A DNA stretch of 37,901 bases from an uncultured Clostridia bacterium (GCA_947632185.1 CANROH010000008.1:1-37901), one strand, 5' to 3'; positions 9,560 to 20,281 are shown, numbered from the stretch's first letter. A program made the numbers and translations. Notes: a model not told the origin generated them from the letters alone.

Positions 9560-10363
9560 TTATTTTAAATAAATTGTAGGATTTACAATTGTTCCATCTT
9601 TATACATTTCAAAATGTAGGTGTGGCTCATCTGCAATTTCAAAACTTGAAGATTCTCCAACTGTACCAATAGTTTGGCCTTTTTCAACTGTTTGATTTTC
9701 TGTAACAAATTCCGCTGTTAAAAGATTAGAATAAATTGTTTTAAATCCATCTCTATGTGAAATTGTAATAGTAAGTCCATATCTTGGATCATTTTTTATA
9801 CTTTCAATTACACCTGCTTCTGAAGCAGTAACTATTGTTGTTTTATCAGCTTTTATATCTATACCTGAATGAGTTGTCCACTCTTCCAAGGTATTTGAAT
9901 AAATTAATGTGTCCATTGCAAAATCTTTTGAAATTTCTCCTACTACGGGAGCAGTAAATTTTAGTTCTTCTACTGGTTCACTTTCTACAGTATCTTCACT
10001 TTCTGTTTTATTTTCAACAACTGATTCCACTGGTTCTTTACTTACTGTTTTTTTCGTATTAGTATTTAAATTACTTTCATTTTTTGATGTTGAATTAGCT
10101 GTAGTATTTAAGTTTTTTATAGTATTAGAGCTATCTGAAATAGATAAATCATCAGAAAAACTGGTTTCTTCCATTTGATCATTTGGAACAATATCTTCCA
10201 TCAAACTTAAACTTTCTAAGTTGCTATTAGATTCCTCCTTTAATCTTTTATTGTACATTACAAATATTGTTAAAAATAACACTATTGATAATATTAAAAC
10301 TACACTAAAAATGTATACTAATCTTTTTATTTTTTCTTCTTCATAAAAATCTCTTCTTCCCAT
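9560..10363 (-). CDS. spoIIQ: M23-family membrane endopeptidase, SpoIIQ-like
   Basis: A short cytoplasmic N-terminus, one membrane segment (about residues 14-36), a low-complexity Ser/Asn/Glu-rich linker, and a C-terminal LytM/M23 domain. The zinc ligands are visible in HSGIDIKAD and in EPHLHFEMY, so unlike Bacillus SpoIIQ it appears catalytically intact, as in some clostridia. SpoIIQ sits in the forespore membrane, binds SpoIIIAH across the engulfment space and cooperates with SpoIID. Location directly downstream of spoIID and sigF, which drives spoIIQ in the forespore, supports the call. The start is placed at MGRRDFYEEE (10363), because the ATG four codons earlier overlaps the GGAGG ribosome site. 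The CGG in GCG GAA is out of frame. Confidence 0.8.
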   Translation of the reverse strand: MGRRDFYEEEKIKRLVYIFSVVLILSIVLFLTIFVMYNKRLKEESNSNLESLSLMEDIVPNDQMEETSFSDDLSISDSSNTIKNLNTTANSTSKNESNLNTNTKKTVSKEPVESVVENKTESEDTVESEPVEELKFTAPVVGEISKDFAMDTLIYSNTLEEWTTHSGIDIKADKTTIVTASEAGVIESIKNDPRYGLTITISHRDGFKTIYSNLLTAEFVTENQTVEKGQTIGTVGESSSFEIADEPHLHFEMYKDGTIVNPTIYLK

Positions 10364-10417
10364 ATAAACCTCCATTAAAGTAAATAATTATTATAATTAT
10401 TTGCATTTTTTTGAAGA

Positions 10418-11369
10418 TTATTCACTAATTTCCACATCTTTATAATAATATTTTATTATCTCATCATATTTAAATCCTTGTTTAGCAAGAACATCACTTC
10501 CACATTGACTAAGACCGACTCCATGTCCATATCCTAAAACATTAAATTTTATAGAATTTTCTAATATTTCAAAAGTGAATTTTGCAGATTTCAATTCAAA
10601 AATTTTTCTTGCATCTACTCCAGTAATTTCAATATTACCTATTTTCTAAAATTTCTATACACTTTTCATCTTTAAAATTTATTTTAAAATTTGAATACTT
10701 TTCAAGCATACGTTTTATAAGTTCATCTTTTGATATTTCTACTTCAGAGCTATATGACGTATATGCATCTTCGCCAGAAGTTTCTACTGTTTGGAAATAT
10801 GGGAAATTACCTCCCCAAACATTTATTGAAAGTTCTGTCATTCCTCCACTGTTACTATGAAATAAAGCATTAATAGGTTCTCCATGATATAATACAAATT
10901 TTCCTTTTGTTTCATTAACAGCTTTAACAATTTTATTCCAATACTCATCTCTTAAATTTTCTTCCCATTTTGCTAATCTATCTTCTTTTGAAATCCATGC
11001 TTGACAACACACAGAACTATCGCAAATATCAGCTACTGGAAAATGTTTACCTCCATTTTTTATTTGATAAATTGTATAAGTTCTTGCAACTACTGATTGT
11101 GCTTTTAAAGCCTCTAATTCAAAATTTGCTGGCATTTCGCTAGATACAACGCCATATAAATAAGTATCTAAATCCATGTTTTCAACTTCTCCTGTATCAA
11201 CATGTAACAATCTTATATTACTATATTGCCCATAATCAAATTTTTCTTCCACTTCTTCTTTTACCTCTTCAGATACAACTTCTTCTGTTTTAAATTTATT
11301 TGTAAAAATAATTGGCATTGTAAATATTAAAATTATGATAAAAAAGAAATAAAATAATAATTTTTTCAA
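10418..11369 (-). CDS. spoIID: Stage II sporulation protein D, frame broken near codon 245 (not at CGG)
   Basis: SpoIID is the lytic transglycosylase that drives engulfment. Frame 1 (11369-10635) gives an N-terminal membrane anchor (about residues 3-22) and the family core: TYLYGVVSSEMPANF, ALKAQSVVARTY, CQAWISKE, FHSNSGGMTE. It ends CIEILENR-stop. The +1 frame continues NIEITGVDARKIF and GYGHGVGLSQCGSDVLAKQG, the conserved SpoIID C-terminus, to a stop at 10418 (about 316 residues in total). The crossing must happen within GAA AAT AGG, before the TAA. There is no CGG here, and AGG is read normally in other genes. It may be a one-base insertion in the AAAA run, a recoding event at AGG TAA, or a sequence error. 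The only CGG (GTC GGT) is out of frame. Confidence 0.85.
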
Positions 11370-11402
11370 TTCGAATATCCTTTCTCATTCTCATATTAAA
11401 AT

Positions 11403-12117
11403 TTATGCAAGCAACATACTTCTAAAATCACTTAATATTTTTTTCTCTATTCTAGACACATGAACTTGTGAAATTCCTAGGATTCTTGCCACTTGGCTTT
11501 GAGTCTTATCTTTAAAATATCTCAAATCTATAATTTTTCTATCTCTAGAACTTAGACTTTTTATAAGTTCTAAAACAGTAATTTTATTTACTATTTTCAT
11601 TTGCTCATCTTCATCTGATTTTAGAGTGTCTGCTAATTCTTTTCCTTCTTCATCAATTTTTTCATTTATTGATTCAACACTTTTAGATGCTTCCATTGCC
11701 ATATATATATTCTCTTCAGGCAATTCTAAAATTTCCGAAAGTTTTCCAACACATAAAGATTCTCCTGTTTTTGCAACATATATACGATCTAATTCTTTAA
11801 TCTTTATGCCCAATTCTTTTATACTTCTACTTATTCTTATAATTCCATCATCTCTTAAAAACTTTTTTATTTCACCAATCATATATTGTACTGAATATGT
11901 AGATAACTCTACTTCAAATTCAAATTTAAACCTCTTTATTGCTTCTATAAAACCTATACATGCAATTTGATATAAATCTTCTGCTTCATATCCTCTTCCT
12001 AAAAATCTTTTTACTATACTCCATATAAGACCGTTTATTTTCTTCTAATATTTGTGCTAATATTTCTTTATTTCCTTGCTGTGCTTTTGCAATAAGAGTT
12101 CTTTCTCTCTCTTGCAT
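11403..12117 (-). CDS. sigF: Forespore sigma factor SigF, read across a +1 shift at CGG
   Basis: Third gene of the spoIIA operon. It starts at ATG 12117 (GGAGGA upstream): MQERERTLIAKAQQGNKEIL, followed by codon 29, CGG, which would lead to an early TGA. Skipping the C gives K-G-LIWSIVKRFLGRGYEAEDLYQ, the typical sigma region 2 of SigF, then STYSVQYMIGEIKKFLRDDG (regions 2-3) and a C-terminal region 4 with SQVARILGISQVHVSRIEKK, a helix-turn-helix. The total is about 237 residues, normal for SigF. It directs the first forespore regulon and is held by SpoIIAB. In the restored frame an AGG (AIKRF) is read normally, so the shift is specific to CGG. Another CGG (TCG GAA) is out of frame. Confidence 0.92.
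12030..12033 (-). other. +1 recoding site CGGT in sigF
   Basis: Codon 29 of sigF is CGG (12033-12031). GAA AAT AAA (C) GGT CTT ATA TGG gives E-N-K-G-L-I-W; the G and the LxWSIVKRF that follows are conserved in SigF and SigG. The alternative of dropping one A instead (N-N-G-L) gives the same downstream frame and the same glycine. Confidence 0.82.
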
Positions 12118-12128
12118 TTTCTGTCCTC

Positions 12129-12584
12129 CTAATATGTATTTTCTAAAGATTTATTTTTAATTTTTTTACTCATTGTTACTTTTGTTCCCAATCCTACAAT
12201 TGACTCTACTTTAAGCTTGTCCATAAAATTTTCCATTATAGTAAAACCCATACCAGATCTTTCTAAATTTCCTTTTGTCGTAAATAAAGGCTCTCTTGCC
12301 TGTTCTATATTTTCTATTCCTTCACCTGTGTCAGAAACTTCAATTTCAATTTCATCCTCTAATAATGTAGCTCTTAATTTAACTATCCCATCTTTATTTG
12401 GATAAGCATGTATTATTGAATTTGTTACTGCCTCAGAAACTGATGTTTTTATATCTGCTATTTCTTCAATCGTAGGATCTAATTGTGATGCAAATGCAGC
12501 TACAGATATTCGTGCAAATGCTTCATTTGCAGATTTGCTAGAAAATTCTATTTTCATTTCATTTTTTATATTATTTTTATTCAT
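12129..12584 (-). CDS. spoIIAB: Anti-sigma F factor and SpoIIAA kinase
   Basis: A 151-residue GHKL-type ATPase. Motifs: N-box in EAVTNSIIHAYPNKDG (about 50-65), the G1 box in VSDTGEGIENIEQA, and the glycine-rich lid and G2 region in ERSGMGFTIMENF. SpoIIAB binds SigF as a dimer and phosphorylates SpoIIAA on serine, releasing or holding SigF according to ADP/ATP and SpoIIAA state. It is the second gene of the operon, 11 bases before sigF and about 70 bases after spoIIAA. The length matches the family (about 146). No frame break and no in-frame CGG. Confidence 0.95.
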   Translation of the reverse strand: MNKNNIKNEMKIEFSSKSANEAFARISVAAFASQLDPTIEEIADIKTSVSEAVTNSIIHAYPNKDGIVKLRATLLEDEIEIEVSDTGEGIENIEQAREPLFTTKGNLERSGMGFTIMENFMDKLKVESIVGLGTKVTMSKKIKNKSLENTY

Positions 12585-12653
12585 TTTTTTACTTATGATT
12601 TAAAAATCATATCCTCCTTTTATTTGAAATTTTATATAAATATATAACAAAAG

Positions 12654-12986
12654 TTATCCTGTTTGTTCACTACTAAAATCATCTACAATTGGTATAATTT
12701 TTAATACCCCTGACATTTCAAAAATTTTCTTAACTTTCTCATTCACATTTATAAGTTCTACACTTCCTCCATAAAGACTTGCGGTTTTATATCTACCAAT
12801 AATTAATCCTATTCCTGCACTATCCATAAAACCTACTCTTCTAAAATCAAATATAACTTTTTTAGGCATGAACCTTTGAATTTCATAGTCAGCCCTTTTT
12901 CTTATTCTTTCTACTACATGATGGTCTAATTCTTCTGTAATTTCAAAAAATAATAACTTGTCCTCTAAATAATGGTTAACTTTCAC
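12654..12986 (-). CDS. spoIIAA: Anti-anti-sigma F factor
   Basis: A 110-residue STAS-domain protein, the first gene of the spoIIA operon. The phosphorylated serine lies in FMDSAGIGLIIGRYK (S about 58), preceded by the strand KVIFDFRRVGF. Unphosphorylated SpoIIAA removes SpoIIAB from SigF. The start is a GTG at 12986 (VKVNHYLEDKLL) with a strong AAGGAGG ribosome site about 13 bases upstream. The operon order AA-AB-sigF is the classic one. Confidence 0.94.
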   Translation of the reverse strand: MKVNHYLEDKLLFFEITEELDHHVVERIRKRADYEIQRFMPKKVIFDFRRVGFMDSAGIGLIIGRYKTASLYGGSVELINVNEKVKKIFEMSGVLKIIPIVDDFSSEQTG

Positions 12987-13052
12987 TTTTTTGTATTACC
13001 TCCTTTATCATTTGATATTTATAAATTAAATAATTTTTACATTATATAAAAT

Positions 13053-13080
13053 ATTATTCTAATATTTATATAAATTCCCT
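13053..13080 (-). promoter_or_regulatory. Putative sigma-H promoter for the spoIIA operon
   Basis: On the minus strand, AGGGAATTT (13080-13072) is followed after 11 bases by AGAATAAT (13060-13053), close to the sigma-H pattern (AGGA-A/T-rich, then GAAT). It lies about 70 bases upstream of spoIIAA. Sigma-H control of spoIIA is established in Bacillus; here it is inferred from the match only. Confidence 0.55.
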
Positions 13081-13143
13081 TCGAAGAAAAAATAGAAGTT
13101 TTGTCGCATTTTTAGAGGTTTTCGACAATTCTTTTTATTTCAC

Positions 13144-13172
13144 TTGTCATATTATGTAAATCATGTTATAAT
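13144..13172 (+). promoter_or_regulatory. Strong sigma-A promoter for the orphan gene
   Basis: TTGTCA (13144-13149) and a perfect TATAAT (13167-13172) are 17 bases apart, followed by GGAGGT (13191-13196) eight bases before the ATG at 13205. Confidence 0.75.
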
Positions 13173-13204
13173 ATTAATGAACTTTTTTTTGGAGGTTATC
13201 TTAA

Positions 13205-13561
13205 ATGTTTTCACACGATCCAATTTTTTGTTACAATTCTGATGAACTTGATGATTATGACTTCGGTTATCATCAAAGAAGTATAAATTATCATCGTGTT
13301 AAAATAACAGGATTTCCGTATTTTAATCTTGCTGATGTACAGCGGATATACCGGGTTTTAAATGGGAATTCTAAAGGTTGGAGTGAATTTTCAAAAAAAG
13401 CGAAGTTAATTGCAACTGAAATAACATCCAATTACTCTATTGGAAAATGTATGTTTAAAGATGAAAATGCGCTCTTCGAACTATTAAACGAAAAATTCTC
13501 CGAGCGTTTTAGGATTTTAAAAATAACTTGCTGGAATGAACTTGTGCAATATATCTCATAG
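13205..13561 (+). CDS. Orphan 118-residue protein with ordinary in-frame CGG codons, foreign-looking
   Basis: A soluble 118-residue protein (MFSHDPIFCYNSDELDDYDF at the start, ending CWNELVQYIS), with no membrane segment and no family I recognise. It is on the opposite strand to its neighbours and has its own strong promoter, ribosome site and hairpin terminator, so it looks like a self-contained one-gene unit. Codon use differs from the surroundings (CAG, TAC, CGT, GCG, GGG, CTC). It has two in-frame CGG codons (13343-13345 and 13352-13354) inside DVQRIYRVLNG, used as Arg if the frame is read plainly. Under the +1 rule seen in native genes, translation would leave the frame at the first CGG and stop after five residues. 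It was probably gained recently, or it is evidence that CGG can still be read as Arg. Confidence 0.65.
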   Translation: MFSHDPIFCYNSDELDDYDFGYHQRSINYHRVKITGFPYFNLADVQRIYRVLNGNSKGWSEFSKKAKLIATEITSNYSIGKCMFKDENALFELLNEKFSERFRILKITCWNELVQYIS

Positions 13562-13571
13562 CTAACCCTAA

Positions 13572-13617
13572 AAAACACAGCCACACATTTGGAATATTCT
13601 CCCGTGTGGCTGTGTTT
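13572..13617. terminator. Strong terminator between the orphan gene and recD2
   Basis: AAACACAGCCACAC (13572-13585) and GTGTGGCTGTGTTT (13604-13617) form a 14-base perfect stem. It is unusually GC-rich for this genome, matching the foreign character of the orphan gene. It can also end the recD2 transcript coming from the other side. Confidence 0.88.
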
Positions 13618-13629
13618 GATTTTTAAAAT

Positions 13630-15872
13630 CTATATTGTTTCAAATTTTATTTTAAGTCCAGTATTTCTTTTTTTAATATCACAATTATTTATCATAAATT
13701 CAATTAAATCTTTACTTCCAATAACTATTAATAATTTTTTTGCTCTAGTAATACCTGTATATAATAAATTTCTTGTAAGTAACATATTTGATGATGGTGG
13801 AATAACTAAAATCACCACATCAAATTCACTTCCGTTGTGCTTTATGAATTGTAATAGCATAAGCATGTTCTATTTGATCTAACTCCGAAAAAGCGTACCA
13901 AGCAATTTTTCCATCATCAAATTCTATTTCTATCTGTTTTTGGTTATTATCAATTTTAACTATTCTTCCAATTTCGCCATTAAACACTCCGGTCGAAGCT
14001 TCATAGGTTCTTAAGTCATCTCTACTTCCTTTTTCCCAATAAATATCATAATTGTTTTTGACTTGCATAACTCTATCGCCTTCTCTAAATATTACTTCTC
14101 CATATGCTTTTTCTAATATATTATCATTTAGAGGATTTAACTCTTTTTGCAAACTTTTATTTAACTCTTTTGTTCCAATTTTTCCCTTTTTAGTTGGAGT
14201 AAGGACTTGTATATTTTTAAAAAATTCATAATCTCCATAATTTTTTAATCTATCCTTACTTAATGATAAAATTTGATATAACATTTTATCTTGGTTTGAC
14301 TCATTAATATAGAAAAAATCATTTTCAGAATCTTCATCATAATCTTTTTTACCAATAAAATTTACTCCATTATTAACATTATGAGCATTAACTATAATTT
14401 TGCTTTTAGCTGCTTGTCTAAAAATTTTATCCAAATGCTCAGTTGCAAATTGTTTTGAATCTATTAAGTCTTTTAAAATACTTCCTGGTCCAACTGATGG
14501 AAGCTGATTAGGATCTCCAACAAAAATAATTTTCGTACCTAAATAAATAGCTTTTACTAAATAATTCATTAAAAATACATCAACCATAGACATTTCATCA
14601 ACAACTATTACATCTGCGTCAACAGGTGCTACATCTGTATCTATATTTCCAAGTTTATCCTCATCAAATTTTCCTATCTCTAAAAGTCTATGAATTGTTT
14701 TAGCATCCTCGCCAGTAGTCTCACTCATACGTTTAGCTGCTCTTCCAGTTGGAGCACATAGAACTACCTTTTTTTTATGTGATTTATAAACTTCTATAAT
14801 GAATTTTATTATAGTTGTCTTACCTGTACCTGGACCTCCAGTAATAATTGATACATTATTTTCATTTACCTGTTTTATTGCTTCAAATTGTTTTTCTGAT
14901 AATTCTATGCCAATTTTCTTTTCATATTTTTTTATTTCACTATTAAAATTTTTTATATATTTTGCATTAGTACAAGATTTTAAAGCAATTAATCTTTCTG
15001 CAATATTTTTTTCTGCTTTATAAAGTGCTTCTAAAAATACATATTCATCTTCTTCATATTGAACTATATGAATTTCAGATTTAACATTTAAATTTACAAT
15101 ATTATCTTCAATTGCCTTTATATCTACATCTAAAATACTTTTAACATATTGTATTAAATTTTCTTTTAATACACATGTATTTCCATTATAACTTGCAACA
15201 AGAAGTGCATACTTTATTCCACTCTTAATTCTATAATCGCTATCCATTGGAATTCCTATTTGCATAGCAATTCTATCTATGTTTGTAAAATTAACTCCAT
15301 ACACTATATCAACTAATATATACGGATTTTCTTGAATTTTTTCCACTGCATTTGTTCCAAGAACATCATAAACTTTTTTACTATTATTTGCTCCTATTCC
15401 AAACTGTTCTAAAAAACTAACAATTTGCCATACTTCCCATTTCTCATTAAATTCTTGACCTATTTCATATGCTTTATCTTTTGATATTCCTTTTATTTCA
15501 GATAAACGTATTGGTTCGAATTTAAATACATTTAAAGTTTCTTCTCCAAATTTATCTATAATCTTTCTAGCAGTCGCAGGTCCTATTCCTTTTATTGTTC
15601 CACTTGCTAAATATTTTTCTAAAGATTCAGCATTTTCAGGCATTAATTTTTCAAAAGAATCAACTTTAAATTGTTCGCCATATTCTTGATGGATTACCAT
15701 TTTTCCTTGAAGCTTTAACGTATCTCCGCACTGCTATAAATGGTAAATAACCAACAATTGTTATAGGATCTATTGTATTTTCAGGTTGAAAAACTGCTAT
15801 TGTATAACTGTTAGCTTCATTTTGATATATAAATTCCTCTACTTGTCCTTTTAATTCCAAATTTTTCTCCAT
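13630..15872 (-). CDS. recD2: RecD2/TraA-type helicase, read across two +1 shifts at CGG
   Basis: A 5'-3' superfamily 1B DNA helicase. Three frames join at two in-frame CGG codons. Segment 1 (48 residues, MEKNLELKGQVEEFIY to LPFIAV) reaches CGG at 15728-15726; skipping C gives V-G-DTLKLQGKMVIHQEYG. Segment 2 (631 residues) has tandem HhH motifs (LASGTIKGIGPATARKIIDK), Walker A (SIITGGPGTGKTTIIKFI), Walker B (VIVVDEMSMVD), motif III (FVGDPNQLPSVGPG) and ends AITIHKAQ at a second CGG (13834-13832). Skipping C gives Q-G-SEFDVVILVI, the conserved helicase motif, and ends with YTGITRAKKLLIVIG. The total is about 746 residues, normal for RecD2. Unshifted, both sites reach a stop soon after (20 codons, then 2). 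Two other CGG trinucleotides are out of frame. Confidence 0.93.
13831..13834 (-). other. +1 recoding site CGGA, second in recD2
   Basis: AAA GCA CAA (C) GGA AGT GAA TTT gives K-A-Q-G-S-E-F. This is the highly conserved HKxQGxEF helicase motif, so Gly at this place is required by function. The unshifted frame reads CGG AAG TGA. Confidence 0.9.
15725..15728 (-). other. +1 recoding site CGGA, first in recD2
   Basis: ATA GCA GTG (C) GGA GAT ACG TTA gives I-A-V-G-D-T-L, matching the VGDxLxLxG pattern of the RecD2 N-terminal OB region. The unshifted frame stops at TAA after 20 codons. Confidence 0.85.
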
Positions 15873-15940
15873 TTCTTTTATAATATAGAATTCTTGTTTA
15901 TTTTATCATCTATAAATTTTTTATGCAATAATATACAATA

Positions 15941-15980
15941 AAAAGAGGTATCCGCAAAATTTTTTTGAATACCTCTTTTT
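15941..15980 (-). terminator. Terminator after dnaJ
   Basis: AAAAGAGGTA (15941-15950) pairs with TACCTCTTTT (15970-15979) with T-rich flanks, right after the dnaJ stop and in the gap before recD2 in the direction of transcription. Confidence 0.75.
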
Positions 15981-15982
15981 TA

Positions 15983-17144
15983 CTATCCGAATATTCCTTT
16001 TTTTCTTATCGGTGGTTGCTCATCCATTGTTTTTGCAAGTTCTAACAATAAATCTCTTTGTTCACGTGTTAATTTTTTTGGAGTTTGAACAATTACAGTA
16101 AATACAAAATCTCCTCTCCAATTACCATTAACACTCTTAAATCCTTTATTTTTTATTGCAAATTTAGTACCTGTTTGAGTTCCTTCTGGAATCCTATATT
16201 TTTCTTTAGTTCCATCTACCATTGGTACTTCTATTTCTGTTCCTAAAGTAGCTCCAGTAATTGTTATTGGAATATCACATAGAACATGTTCTGCCTTTCG
16301 TGAATAAATAGAATGCCTTTTTATATGGATAACAATATATAAATCACCTTTTGAGCCACCGTTTCTTCCAGCTTCTCCTTCTCCCTTCAAGACAATAGTT
16401 TGACCTTCATCTATTCCTTCTGGTATTTTTACTTTTAATTTAACTGTTTTTTTATTGATTCCTTTTCCTTTGCAATCTGGACAAGGCTCTTTTATTACTT
16501 TTCCACTTCCGTCCACAATTTGAGCAAACTTTTTGTGTTGCCATTTGTCCAAATGGAGTAGTTACAACTTGTTTAATTTTTCCTGTTCCATTACAAACTG
16601 AACATCTTTCAGGACTTGTTCCTCTTGCTGCTCCTGTTCCATTACAAGAATGACAAATTTCATTTCTATTTATACTTATTTCTTTTTCTACTCCAAGATA
16701 TGATTCTTCAAAAGTAATTTCTAAATTTATTTTTAAATCAGCACCTCTTTTAGTACCATTTGATGATCTAGATCTTGAACTTCCACCTCCAAAAAATGAT
16801 GAGAATATATCTCCTAAATCGCCAAAGTCGCCAAAATCTCCAAAGTCTGAAAACCCACTAAATCCAGAGCCATAGGAATAATAGCCTCCCCCTTGATTAC
16901 CAGCTCCAAACCCTTGAGGACCATCAAAGCCAAATTGATCATACATTTGTCTTTTTTGTTTATCTGAAAGTACTTCATAAGCTTCATTTACTTCTTTAAA
17001 CATTTTTTCTGCTTCAGCCTTATTATCAGGGTTAGCATCTGGATGATACTTTTTGGCAAGTCTTCTATAAGCTCTTTTCAATTCTTCGTCAGTAGCATTT
17101 CTTTCAACACCTAACACTTCATAATAATCACGTTTTTGTGCCAT
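15983..17144 (-). CDS. dnaJ: Chaperone DnaJ, read across a +1 shift at CGG
   Basis: The Hsp40 co-chaperone of DnaK. The first 211 residues contain the J domain with HPD (YHPDANPDN, about 32-40), a Gly/Phe-rich region (about 75-120) and the start of the zinc-binding domain ([27 protein letters not shown]). Codon 212 is CGG (16511-16509); the unshifted frame ends about 19 codons later. Skipping C gives [19 protein letters not shown], completing the third and fourth CxxCxGxG zinc motifs, and the C-terminal substrate-binding domains follow. The total is about 386 residues, as expected. It closes the hrcA-grpE-dnaK-(MazG-like)-dnaJ cluster. Two CGG trinucleotides in other phases (TTC GGA, AAC GGT) are harmless. 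Confidence 0.94.
16508..16511 (-). other. +1 recoding site CGGA in dnaJ
   Basis: AAT TGT GGA (C) GGA AGT GGA AAA gives N-C-G-G-S-G-K. The CxxCxGxG zinc motif needs the glycine at the break; the plain frame gives C-G-R-K-W, which destroys the motif. Confidence 0.9.
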
Positions 17145-17168
17145 TATTAATCTCTCCTCCTAAAGCGA

Positions 17169-17528
17169 TTAAACATATTTCTTCTTATTTTCTTCTTCAT
17201 AATTTCTGTTCAAGTTTGTGTTATATTTTTCTAAATAAATTGATGCAAATTCTTCAGCAGATATATCTAATCTATTTAATACTTCTATGTAATACATTAA
17301 AACATCACTTAACTCTTCTATTAATCTATGTCGAATTTTTTCATCATTCATTACATTTTCAACTTTTTTCTTTTTGATTATTGATATACATTCACCAATT
17401 TCTTCAACCATATATAAAATATGATCTTTAGCATGTTGTGGATCCATATCGTTCCATTTTTCTTTATTTAATTCGTATAATTTTAATTGCATATCTTTTA
17501 ATTCAGATATTTTTAAATCTTTTTCCAT
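17169..17528 (-). CDS. MazG-like nucleotide pyrophosphohydrolase
   Basis: A 119-residue all-alpha protein with the MazG-type metal-binding pattern: YMVEEIGECISII (about 39-51) and, further on, LIEELSDVLMYYIE (about 69-82), that is ExxE then ExxD. Such proteins hydrolyse nucleoside triphosphates to monophosphates and may remove unusual nucleotides. It lies between dnaK and dnaJ, separated from dnaK by a terminator and only about 25 bases from dnaJ, so it is likely co-transcribed with dnaJ. The physiological substrate is unknown. Confidence 0.8.
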   Translation of the reverse strand: MEKDLKISELKDMQLKLYELNKEKWNDMDPQHAKDHILYMVEEIGECISIIKKKKVENVMNDEKIRHRLIEELSDVLMYYIEVLNRLDISAEEFASIYLEKYNTNLNRNYEEENKKKYV

Positions 17529-17596
17529 ATTAAAATTTATCTCCTTGCTATCTTTGGTTAAAATTATCTTTTATCAATATATTATAATAGTTATAT

Positions 17597-17624
17597 AGAG
17601 GTCAGAATTTCTTTCTGGCCTCTT
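17597..17624 (-). terminator. Terminator after dnaK
   Basis: AGAGGTCAGAA (17597-17607) and TTCTGGCCTCT (about 17614-17624) form a near-perfect hairpin followed by an AT-rich run on the minus strand. It separates dnaK from the MazG-like and dnaJ pair. Confidence 0.78.
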
Positions 17625-17679
17625 TTATAACCATTATATTTTATAAAATTGGTTTTTTTAATAAATTTATTTTTTTATA

Positions 17680-19596
<1,917 letters not shown>

Positions 19597-19674
19597 TTAA
19601 TTTAAACTTATCTTTTCTTTCGTCAATTTATATAAATAAAAAATTTAAAAACAATATAAATATATAACCAAATT

Positions 19675-20265
19675 TTAATTTGCCACTATAACCATAGAAT
19701 GTCTAATGACTTTATTTCCTATTCTATACCCTTTTCTATATTCCTGAACAATTTCTTGTTCACCCTTTGTTTCATCTTCTACATGACTCACTGCTTCATG
19801 AAATTCAGGATTAAAGCGTTCTCCTACTGTTTCTATTTCTTCTAATCCTAAAGATTTTAAAGCATCTTGAAATTGTCTTGCAACTAATTTTATTCCTTCC
19901 TGATAACTTATATCTTCTGTTTTAGCATCTGATGCTTTTTGTAAATTATCCATTATAGGAAGCATTGTTGCTACAACATCTCCTGTAATCATTCCATAAA
20001 TACTTTCTTTTTCCTTTTGACTTCTTTTTTTATAATTATCAAATTCAGCAAGTATTCTTTTATATCTATCATTTAAGTCATCATTTTCAATTTTTAATTC
20101 ATCATACAAATTTTTAATAGATTCATTATTTACATTTAAATTACTTGTTTCATTAACTTTATCTTCTATATCTTGCACATTTTGCTTTTTATTTTCTTCT
20201 TGATTTTCATCTTTATTTACTTGTTCATTTTCTTCTTTTTTAAAATTTTTTTCGTTATCTTCCAA
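19675..20265 (-). CDS. grpE: Nucleotide exchange factor GrpE
   Basis: A 196-residue protein with a charged, disordered N-terminus rich in Lys, Glu and Asn, a long coiled coil (about 45-110, including LAEFDNYKKRSQKEKESIYG) and the C-terminal beta-wing domain (VGERFNPEFHEAVSHVEDE, GYRIGNKVIRHSMVIVAN). It releases ADP from DnaK. The length and the N-terminal extension are typical of clostridial GrpE. It is 16 bases from hrcA and about 130 bases upstream of dnaK. Confidence 0.95.
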   Translation of the reverse strand: MEDNEKNFKKEENEQVNKDENQEENKKQNVQDIEDKVNETSNLNVNNESIKNLYDELKIENDDLNDRYKRILAEFDNYKKRSQKEKESIYGMITGDVVATMLPIMDNLQKASDAKTEDISYQEGIKLVARQFQDALKSLGLEEIETVGERFNPEFHEAVSHVEDETKGEQEIVQEYRKGYRIGNKVIRHSMVIVAN

Positions 20266-20281
20266 AGCTTATCCTCTCTTT

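Noticed and set aside
11883..12000. AGG as a second general +1 codon (suggested by spoIID)
   Set aside because: AGG is read without any shift in sigF (AIKRF), recN (NRRQ) and the pilin-like gene (MRRED).
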